Shown here piece by piece: positions 1-4,923 of a stretch of DNA of 5,440 nucleotides. Position numbers and translations under genes: made by a program. The notes under the pieces were generated by a model. That model saw only the letters and a program-made list of their open reading frames with translations, was not told the origin of the DNA and did no database searches. The DNA is from Ramlibacter sp. (lineage in GTDB: Bacteria > Pseudomonadota > Gammaproteobacteria > Burkholderiales > Burkholderiaceae_C), in the NCBI GenBank assembly GCA_025351615.1, contig JANXVP010000581.1:1-5440 (forward strand), read 5' to 3'. Positions within the stretch are counted from its first letter, which is position 1. Each line of letters opens with the position of its first letter.

Positions 1-549
1 GTCGCCTTCCACGACGACCTGTTGTTCACCCACCGCGGCCTGTCGGGGCCGGCCGTGCTGCAGATCTCCAGCTACTGGCGCGACGGCCAGCCGATCCGGC
101 TGGACCTGGCGCCCGGCATCGCGCTGTACGACGCGCTGCTGCTGGCCAAGTCGCGCTCGCGCAAGCTGATTGCCAACGAACTCGCGACGCTGGTGCCGTC
201 GCGCCTGGCTGACGCCTGGGTGCAGCAGGACCCGGCCTGGCAGCGCCCCATCAACGAAGCCAGCGACAAGGCGCTCGCGGCACTGGCGCAGCGCCTGGCA
301 CGCTGGGAGCTGGTGCCCACCGGCACCGAAGGCTACCGAAAAGCAGAGGTCACGGCGGGTGGTGTCGACACGCGCGACCTGTCATCGCAGACGCTGGAGT
401 CGAAGCAGCCGGGATTGTTTTTCATCGGCGAAGTGGTGGACGTCACAGGCTGGCTGGGGGGCTACAACTTCCAGTGGGCCTGGGCCAGCGCGCATGCCTG
501 CGCACAAGCCATGGCCTCTCAGTCCGCCGCAGCGTCTACTCCAGCTTGA
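1..549 (+). CDS. BaiN/HI0933-like NAD(P)/FAD-dependent oxidoreductase, C-terminal part (5' truncated by window)
   Basis: The frame is open from base 1 to the TGA at 547-549, giving 182 codons of a protein that is probably about 400 residues long, so the N-terminal FAD-binding Rossmann segment lies outside the window. What is visible is typical of the HI0933/YhiN/BaiN flavoprotein family: LFTHRGLSGPAVLQIS at visible residues 8-23, KAEVTAGGVD at 114-123, and the C-terminal FAD-contacting stretch FFIGEVVDVTGWLGGYNFQW at 140-159 followed by an alanine-rich helix. Family members are cytosolic flavoproteins. One clostridial relative, BaiN, reduces bile-acid intermediates, but the substrate of most members is unknown and I infer none here. 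The TTG at 22 is only an internal leucine codon and should not be taken as a start. The last 14 bp overlap the end of the convergent solute-binding-protein gene. Family assignment is firm; specific function is not known. Confidence 0.9.
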   Translation, partial: VAFHDDLLFTHRGLSGPAVLQISSYWRDGQPIRLDLAPGIALYDALLLAKSRSRKLIANELATLVPSRLADAWVQQDPAWQRPINEASDKALAALAQRLARWELVPTGTEGYRKAEVTAGGVDTRDLSSQTLESKQPGLFFIGEVVDVTGWLGGYNFQWAWASAHACAQAMASQSAAASTPA

Positions 550-1537
550 CGCCGGCATCCTTCACCAGCTTGATCCAGAACTTCGCATCCTCGGCCAGGA
601 ACGCGCCGAAGTCTTCCGGTGACGTGGACAGGGCCACGCCGGTGCCCTCGCGCGCCAGGGCCGCCTTGATCGAGGGTTGCTGCATCGCCAGCGAAGCCGA
701 CTCGAAGATCTTCCGGACGATGGAGGCGGGCGTTCCGGCCGGCACGAACAGGCCGTACCAGAACTCGATGGCGTAGTCGGGCAGGCCGGCTTCCGCCATG
801 CCGGGAACACCGGGAACCAGGGTCGACCGCTCACGCGTGGTGACGGCCAGCGCCCGCAGGCGGCCTGCCTGCACCATCGGCAGCACGGACGGCGGCGTGC
901 CGAAGGTCAGCTGCGTGTCGCCGGCGACCACCGACTGGATTGCCGGGGAGCCGCCGCGGAACGGGATGGATGTCATCTGCACGCCGGCCACCTGCAGAAA
1001 CAGTGCGCCCGCGAGATGCGGTGCGGAACCATTGCCAGAGGTCGCGTAATTGAGCACACCGGGCGACTTGCGGGCTTGCGCGATCAGCTCCTGCACCGAA
1101 CTGATGCCGGTCGCCGGATTCACCGCCAGCACCACCGGTGAGCTGCTGACCCGCGTGACCGGGATCAGATCGCGCATGCTGTAGCCGAGCTTTGGATTGA
1201 GCGCCGGGTTTACCGAGATGCTGCTCGGACTGGCAATCAACACCGTGTAGCCGTCCGGCGCGGCCTTGGCGACCGCGTCAGCCGCGATGCTGGAGCCGCC
1301 GCCGGGACGGTTTTCAACAATGACGGGTTGCCCCAGGGCCTTGCCGAACGCGTCGCTCATGGCGCGCGCAACATAGTCCGCGGCCCCGCCCGGCGTGAAG
1401 CCCACCACCAGCCTGACCGGCCGGGAGGGGTACATAGCCGCCTGCGCCATCGCGGTGGAGGCGCCAGCAAGTGCCACCACGGCCGCCAGCAGCTGCGCCA
1501 GCAGGATCGGGCGGATTGCGTTGGTCATTTCGGTCAT
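536..1537 (-). CDS. Bug-family (TctC-like) tripartite tricarboxylate transporter substrate-binding protein
   Basis: This 333-residue protein belongs to the Bug/TctC family: periplasmic binding proteins that capture small carboxylates or related metabolites, usually for tripartite tricarboxylate transport or sensing. An N-terminal export signal is visible: a polar start, hydrophobic core ILLAQLLAAVVALAGAS at residues 11-27, then AMAQA with likely cleavage near residue 33. The mature start YPSRPVRLVVGFTPGGAADY (36-55) is the family hallmark. It is followed by GQPVIVENRPGGGSSIAADA (69-88), KAAPDGYTVL (91-100) and the late IPFRGGSPAIQSVVAGD (191-207). Length matches the family norm (about 320-335). 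ATG at 1537 or 1528 both give a good signal peptide, and neither has a strong ribosome binding site. The frame stays open to 1618, but that extension would run into the upstream gene and spoil the signal peptide. It lies 22 bp after the crotonase gene, so co-transcription is likely. No TctA or TctB membrane subunit is in the window. The ligand cannot be predicted. Confidence 0.93.
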   Translation of the reverse strand: MTEMTNAIRPILLAQLLAAVVALAGASTAMAQAAMYPSRPVRLVVGFTPGGAADYVARAMSDAFGKALGQPVIVENRPGGGSSIAADAVAKAAPDGYTVLIASPSSISVNPALNPKLGYSMRDLIPVTRVSSSPVVLAVNPATGISSVQELIAQARKSPGVLNYATSGNGSAPHLAGALFLQVAGVQMTSIPFRGGSPAIQSVVAGDTQLTFGTPPSVLPMVQAGRLRALAVTTRERSTLVPGVPGMAEAGLPDYAIEFWYGLFVPAGTPASIVRKIFESASLAMQQPSIKAALAREGTGVALSTSPEDFGAFLAEDAKFWIKLVKDAGVKLE

Positions 1538-1559
1538 TGCCTGGATGCCGGACGACGGC

Positions 1560-2369
1560 TCATCGTCCAGTGAAGACCGGCTTGCGTTTTTCCATGAACG
1601 CCTTGCGCCCCTCGGCATAGTCGGCGCTGTCGAAGCAACCGCGGATCAACTGCTGGCACAGCGCCATGTCAAGTTCCGGCGAGGGCCTGAGCACCTGCGC
1701 CATGATGGCCTTGCCGGCGCGGATGGTGAGCGGCGCGTTGTCAGCCATCGCTGTCGTGTACTCGGCCAGCAGCGCCGGCAATTGGCTGGGTTCGCACACG
1801 CGCGAGACCAGGCCGATGGATTTCGCCTCCTGCGCATCGACCTTGCGGGCGGTGAAGAACAGGTCTTTCGCGGCGCCCGGGCCGACCAGGTCGACCAGGT
1901 TCTTCATCGCGGAATAGCGGTAGCCCAGCCCGAGACGGGCCGCCGGAATCGAGAACACCGAGTCGGTGGAGGCGATGCGGATGTCGCAGCTGATCGCGAC
2001 GTTGACGCCGCCGCCGATGCAGAAGCCCCGGATGCAGGACAGCGTCGGCTTGCTGAAATCCAGGATGCCCATCAACGCCGTTTCGGCCATCTGCTCGTAG
2101 CGCGTCACCGCCTCTCGCGCCGCCCGCATGTCCTCGAACTGCGAAATGTCGGCGCCCGAGACGAAGGCCTTCTCGCCGGCGCCCGAGAACACGACCAGCC
2201 GCACCCGGTCGTCGGCTTCGGCGCGGGCCAGCAACAGCGGAACGGCCTCCCACATGTCGACCGACAGCGCGTTGTGGCGCGCCGGGTTGTTGAAGCGGAT
2301 GTGCAGCGTCGAGTCCTCGAGCCAGCTCTGGACGCGGTCGGTGGGCGATTGGTAGGGGATGTCAGGCAT
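1560..2369 (-). CDS. Crotonase-superfamily protein, annotated as enoyl-CoA hydratase/isomerase but lacking both catalytic glutamates
   Basis: A 269-residue cytosolic protein with the complete crotonase fold. Visible landmarks are the acyl-CoA/oxyanion segment AFVSGADISQFE (residues 68-79), the second oxyanion segment with GGG at 119-121 followed by VNVAISCDIRIAS (122-134), FSIPAARLGLGY (139-150), and the C-terminal EGRKAFMEKRKPVF (253-266). An ungapped alignment by eye to rat mitochondrial enoyl-CoA hydratase puts N123 at the place of Glu144 and A143 at the place of Glu164, the two residues that activate water. The CoA-binding and oxyanion parts look intact, so it should bind an acyl-CoA thioester. 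The reaction may be isomerisation, hydrolysis, decarboxylation or other crotonase chemistry rather than classical hydration. I chose ATG 2369 because family homology starts soon after it and GGAAA lies a few bases upstream. The frame extends to 2426 but that part looks non-coding. It is the first gene of a probable operon with the downstream Bug protein. Confidence 0.92.
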   Translation of the reverse strand: MPDIPYQSPTDRVQSWLEDSTLHIRFNNPARHNALSVDMWEAVPLLLARAEADDRVRLVVFSGAGEKAFVSGADISQFEDMRAAREAVTRYEQMAETALMGILDFSKPTLSCIRGFCIGGGVNVAISCDIRIASTDSVFSIPAARLGLGYRYSAMKNLVDLVGPGAAKDLFFTARKVDAQEAKSIGLVSRVCEPSQLPALLAEYTTAMADNAPLTIRAGKAIMAQVLRPSPELDMALCQQLIRGCFDSADYAEGRKAFMEKRKPVFTGR

Positions 2370-2386
2370 TGGTTTTCCGGCGTGTC

Positions 2387-2405
2387 TGTCCTTGCCGAAA
2401 GGACA
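2387..2405 (-). promoter_or_regulatory. 19-bp dyad (7-5-7) in the leader of the crotonase gene
   Basis: TGTCCTT (2387-2393) and AAGGACA (2399-2405) are perfect inverted repeats around a 5-base centre. The dyad ends 17 bp upstream of the crotonase start codon. In the minus-strand transcript it would form a 7-bp stem with a UCGGC loop. It could be a repressor operator or an mRNA hairpin in the 5' leader. No regulator gene is in the window to decide between these. There is no U-tract on the minus strand, so it is not an intrinsic terminator. Confidence 0.4.
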
Positions 2406-2488
2406 CTGGGGCGGCAAAACTGTCACCGCAGCAATCTAGCGCATTTCACCCGCTCCGGGCTCCGGGCAAGCCCCGGATCGGCCCTGCC

Positions 2489-2516
2489 TTGCTGAAAACC
2501 GGTTGGGCGCTATAAT
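2489..2516 (+). promoter_or_regulatory. Probable sigma70-type promoter of rpsU
   Basis: A perfect -10 hexamer TATAAT lies at 2511-2516. The best -35 candidate is TTGCTG at 2489-2494, which matches the consensus only in TTG, with a 16-bp spacer. Transcription would start near 2522-2524, giving a leader of roughly 97 bases before rpsU. The bases between the -10 box and the predicted start, CTCGGG, are GC-rich, which is the discriminator type seen in stringently controlled ribosomal-gene promoters. The -10 box is clear; the -35 and the start site are inferred. Confidence 0.7.
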
Positions 2517-2535
2517 CTCGGGCTTTGCTGGCAAA

Positions 2536-2580
2536 CCCCAACGGCCTCAAAACTTTCAGTTGGGGACCCCTCGCCGGGGG
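2536..2580 (+). promoter_or_regulatory. Tandem hairpins in the rpsU 5' leader
   Basis: CCCCAAC (2536-2542) pairs perfectly with GTTGGGG (2559-2565) around a 16-base loop. A second short stem can form immediately after it from CCCC (2567-2570) and the GGGGG run (2576-2580). The G and C runs are interchangeable: GGGG 2562-2565 and GGGGG 2576-2580 compete for CCCC 2536-2539, so alternative folds are possible. Location in the leader of a ribosomal-protein gene suggests translational or attenuation control, but no specific known leader family was recognised. Confidence 0.45.
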
Positions 2581-2619
2581 CCTGATCTTCTCCTGGCACA
2601 AATCTGAAATCATTCGCTA

Positions 2620-2832
2620 ATGACGACCATCCGTGTAAAAGAAAACGAGCCCTTCGACGTCGCGCTGCGCCGCTTCAAGCGCACCATCGAAAAGCTCGGC
2701 CTGCTGACCGAGCTGCGGGCCCGCGAGTTCTACGAAAAACCAACTGCAGAGCGCAAGCGCAAGAAGGCCGCGGCGGTCAAGCGCCACTACAAGCGCGTTC
2801 GCAGCATGCAGCTGCCCAAGAAGCTCTACTAG
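2620..2832 (+). CDS. rpsU: 30S ribosomal protein bS21
   Basis: A complete 70-residue bS21, the normal length for this protein in betaproteobacteria. It binds the small subunit close to the 3' end of 16S rRNA and takes part in translation initiation. The start [20 protein letters not shown] (residues 2-21), the helix [20 protein letters not shown] (28-47) and the very basic tail ending in LPKKLY are diagnostic. The ATG at 2620 is the only start that gives the conserved N terminus. The 20 bases before it contain no GGAG- or AGGA-like ribosome binding site. A consensus -10 box and a structured leader lie upstream, and a probable terminator follows 50 bp after the stop, so the gene is probably expressed mainly as a short monocistronic message. 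Identity is certain. Confidence 0.98.
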
Positions 2833-2882
2833 GCGCTTCCTTCCAGTTGCCGCGCGGCCGACCCGGCCGGTGCGGCGCCGCT

Positions 2883-2912
2883 AGCCTGCCTGGGACTCTC
2901 AAGCAGGCTTTT
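2883..2912 (+). terminator. Probable intrinsic terminator after rpsU
   Basis: AGCCTGC (2883-2889) and GCAGGCT (2903-2909) form a perfect 7-bp stem with a 13-base loop, ending in TTTT (2909-2912). The U-tract is short, so termination may be partial. Its place 50 bp after the rpsU stop and before yqeY suggests it reduces read-through. The preceding stretch 2851-2881 is very GC-rich and can also fold. Confidence 0.55.
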
Positions 2913-2949
2913 CACGTTCTGGCCCCCACGTTTTGGTCCAACCCCCTCC

Positions 2950-2953
2950 GGAG
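2950..2953 (+). promoter_or_regulatory. Ribosome binding site of yqeY
   Basis: GGAG lies six bases before the ATG at 2960. It fixes the start there rather than at the in-frame TTG at 2933, which lies upstream of this site and would add nine residues with no family similarity. Confidence 0.7.
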
Positions 2954-2959
2954 AACAGC

Positions 2960-3406
2960 ATGAGCCTCAAGGAACGCATCATCGACGACATGAAGGCCGC
3001 AATGCGCGCGAAAGACAGCGAGCGCCTGGGCACCATCCGCCTCCTGACCGCCGCGATGAAGCAAAAGGAAGTGGATGACCGGGTCGAGCTGGACGACACC
3101 ATGGTCATCGCGATCCTCGACCGGATGCTCAAGCAGCGCAAGGACAGCATCGAGGCTTTCGACAAGGCGGCGCGCCAGGACCTCGCCGACAAGGAGACCG
3201 CCGAGGTGAAGGTGCTGCAGGCCTACCTGCCGGCGCGCCTGTCGGCCGCCGAGGTCGCGGCCGAAGTCAAGGCCATCGTCGCCGAGCTTGGCGCCAAGGG
3301 CCCGGGCGACATGGGCAAGGTGATGGGCGCGGTCAAGACCCGGCTCGCCGGCAAGGCCGACATGGGCCAGGTCTCGGCTGCTGTGAAAGCTGCGCTGGCG
3401 GGATAA
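2960..3406 (+). CDS. yqeY: YqeY/GatB-like domain protein
   Basis: A complete 148-residue YqeY-family protein, the usual length. The family is related to the C-terminal helical domain of GatB, the tRNA-dependent amidotransferase subunit, but stands alone; its exact role is not established. Visible family signatures are ERLGTIRLLTAAMKQKEVDD (residues 21-40), QRKDSIEAFDKAAR (59-72), QAYLPARLSAAEV (87-99) and the C-terminal DMGKVMGAVKTRL (117-129) followed by ADMGQVSAAVKAAL. It is predicted to be soluble, mostly helical, with no signal peptide. It is commonly found next to rpsU, often with dnaG and rpoD following; here neither follows and a convergent pmbA begins 77 bp beyond the stop. A good ribosome binding site supports the start. 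A probable terminator between rpsU and yqeY implies either read-through or a separate promoter, which I could not identify. Identity is firm; function is unknown. Confidence 0.95.
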   Translation: MSLKERIIDDMKAAMRAKDSERLGTIRLLTAAMKQKEVDDRVELDDTMVIAILDRMLKQRKDSIEAFDKAARQDLADKETAEVKVLQAYLPARLSAAEVAAEVKAIVAELGAKGPGDMGKVMGAVKTRLAGKADMGQVSAAVKAALAG

Positions 3407-3410
3407 GTGG

Positions 3411-3431
3411 TCATCCCGGCTTTGATCCGGG
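3411..3431. repeat. Imperfectly extended intergenic palindrome, repeat-like
   Basis: CCCGG (3415-3419) and CCGGG (3427-3431) flank a 7-base centre, CTTTGAT, just after the yqeY stop and between two convergent genes. There is no U-tract, so it is not a good intrinsic terminator. The wording TCATCCCGG...GATCCGGG resembles short palindromic repeats that I recall being scattered through intergenic regions of many high-GC proteobacteria. Whether it is repeated in this genome cannot be seen from one window. Confidence 0.35.
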
Positions 3432-3483
3432 CCCGCACCTGTGCACGCCTGGAATTCAGTTGGCCTACTTTGTTGGCCTGCCG

Positions 3484-4860
3484 TTACGACCCAGCGATCT
3501 TCATCCGGTCGATCAACACCGAACCCACCGTCTTGGCGCCGTAGTTGTAGGTATCGGAACCAATGGCCTGGATGCCCTGGAACATGTCTTTCATGTTGCC
3601 GGCGATGGTGATTTCCTGCACCGGGAAAGCGATCTTGCCCTTGTCCACCCAGAAGCCGCTGGCGCCGCGCGAATAGTCGCCGGTGACGTAGTTGACGCCC
3701 TGCCCCATCAGCTCGATCACGAACAGGCCGGTGCCGAGCTTGCGCAGCATCGCGTCGAGATCGTCCTGCGCCCTGGTCAGGCGCGAGGTCATGGTCAGGT
3801 TGTGTGAACCGCCGGCGTTGCCGGTGGTCTTCATGCCCAGTTTGCGAGCCGAATAGCTGCTGAGGAAGTAGCCTTCGACCGTGCCCGCGTCCACCACCTT
3901 TCGCGCCTTGGTACGAACGCCCTCTTCGTCGAACGCGGCGCTGCCCTTGCCACGGCGGACCATCGGGTCCTCGTTGACGTCGATGTGCGCCGGAAAGACC
4001 CTGCTGCCCAGCGAGTCCAGCAAAAAGCTGCTTTTGCGATACAACGCGCCGCCGCTGATCGCCTGCACGAAGCCGCCCAGCAAGCCGGCCGCGAGCGGCG
4101 ACTCGAACAGCACCGGACACTGCGTCGTGGCGATCTTGCGCGACTTCAGGCGGGACAATGCGCGTTCCGCTGCATAGCGGCCGATCGCCTCGGGCGCGGC
4201 GAGCTCCTCGGCGCTGCGCATCGAGCTGTACCAGGCGTCGCGCTGCATGTTGTTGCCCTTGCCCGCGATCGGGGCCACCGACACCGAGTGGCGCGAGCTG
4301 GCATAGCCGCCGCGAAAGCCGCGTGAGTGGGCGCTGAAGAAATGGCTTTGCTGAGCCGACACGCCCGCTCCCTCGCTATTGGTGATGCGCTTGTCGGTCT
4401 TGAAAGCCGCCGCCTCGCAAACCAGGGCGAGTTGCGCCGCCTGCTCGCTGTTGACGGTCCAGGGATGGAACAGATCCAGGTCCGGTTGCTGGTCCGCCTT
4501 GGCGATGTCGTCCGGGTCCGGCAGGCCGGCCACCGGATCTTCGGCCGTGAAGCGCGCGATGTCGTAAGCCGCCTGCACGGTCTGCTCGATGGCGGCGGGC
4601 GAGAAATCGGAGGTGCTGGCGTTGCCCCTTCGGGCGCCCACATACACCGTGATGCCAAGTGACTTGTCGCGGTTGCGTTCGACGTTCTCCAGTTCGCCCT
4701 TGCGCACCGAAACCGACAGGCCGCACCCCTCGGACGCCTCGGCTCCCGAGTCGGTTGCGCCCAGCTTCTTCGCGTGGCCAAGGGCCGAGTCGACGAGTTC
4801 TTCGAAATAGGCGCGGCTGTAGCTGAAGCCGCGGTCGGCACGGGAGTCGGGTTGGGTCAT
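3484..4860 (-). CDS. pmbA: Metalloprotease-complex subunit PmbA/TldE
   Basis: A 458-residue protein, close to the length of E. coli PmbA (about 450). PmbA/TldE pairs with TldD in a cytosolic protease complex that, in E. coli, completes maturation of microcin B17 and degrades the CcdA antitoxin. TldD carries the zinc site and PmbA does not. Consistent with this, I see no HExxxH motif: the matching region reads VLFESPLAAGLLGG (residues 250-263). Other landmarks are GCGLSVSVRKGELENVERNR (45-64), the central SSRHSVSVAPIAGKGNNMQR (188-207), and the C-terminal barrel with GVNYVTGDYSRGASGFWVDK (388-407) then EITIAGNMKDMF (416-427). ATG 4860 matches the family N terminus; no strong ribosome binding site precedes it. 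The frame stays open to 5322, but that part is antisense to darP. It is divergent from darP, an arrangement also found in E. coli. tldD is not in the window. Confidence 0.96.
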   Translation of the reverse strand: MTQPDSRADRGFSYSRAYFEELVDSALGHAKKLGATDSGAEASEGCGLSVSVRKGELENVERNRDKSLGITVYVGARRGNASTSDFSPAAIEQTVQAAYDIARFTAEDPVAGLPDPDDIAKADQQPDLDLFHPWTVNSEQAAQLALVCEAAAFKTDKRITNSEGAGVSAQQSHFFSAHSRGFRGGYASSRHSVSVAPIAGKGNNMQRDAWYSSMRSAEELAAPEAIGRYAAERALSRLKSRKIATTQCPVLFESPLAAGLLGGFVQAISGGALYRKSSFLLDSLGSRVFPAHIDVNEDPMVRRGKGSAAFDEEGVRTKARKVVDAGTVEGYFLSSYSARKLGMKTTGNAGGSHNLTMTSRLTRAQDDLDAMLRKLGTGLFVIELMGQGVNYVTGDYSRGASGFWVDKGKIAFPVQEITIAGNMKDMFQGIQAIGSDTYNYGAKTVGSVLIDRMKIAGS

Positions 4861-4923
4861 AGCCCGGATATGATACTTGCGACCCGTGCGCAGCATTCGC
4901 TGTCGCCATCGATATCCCCCACC
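4861..4923. promoter_or_regulatory. Divergent pmbA/darP promoter region
   Basis: These 63 bp must hold the start signals of both genes unless promoters lie inside the coding regions. On the + strand TATGAT (4869-4874) is a 5-of-6 match to a -10 box for darP. The overlapping minus-strand TATCAT (4875-4870) could serve pmbA but would leave a very short leader. No convincing -35 box was found for either, and no clear ribosome binding site precedes either start. Confidence 0.35.

Noticed and set aside
1538..1618. 27-codon N-terminal extension of the Bug protein
   Set aside because: It would overlap the crotonase coding end by 59 bp and place a charged stretch before a clear signal peptide. ATG 1537 or 1528 is better.
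2370..2426. 19-codon N-terminal extension of the crotonase
   Set aside because: It covers the dyad at 2387-2405 and has no family similarity; a purine-rich GGAAA precedes the ATG at 2369.
1395..2495. A 366-codon open frame on the + strand
   Set aside because: It is antisense to the crotonase and the start of the Bug gene. Its translation is rich in Arg, Ala, Gln and His and shows no family signature. Long antisense frames are expected in high-GC coding DNA.
3460..3479. Direct repeat TTGGCCT (3460-3466 and 3473-3479)
   Set aside because: Seven bases repeated at a 13-base step can occur by chance in a GC-rich spacer, and there is no third copy.
2912..4120. A 402-codon open frame on the minus strand in another frame across yqeY and the end of pmbA
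   Set aside because: It overlaps two well-identified genes and its translation is low-complexity Arg/Gly/Asp/His-rich with no recognisable domain.
3484..4860. Missing HExxxH zinc motif in PmbA as a sign of inactivation
   Set aside because: The TldE/PmbA half of the complex normally lacks it; the zinc site belongs to TldD.
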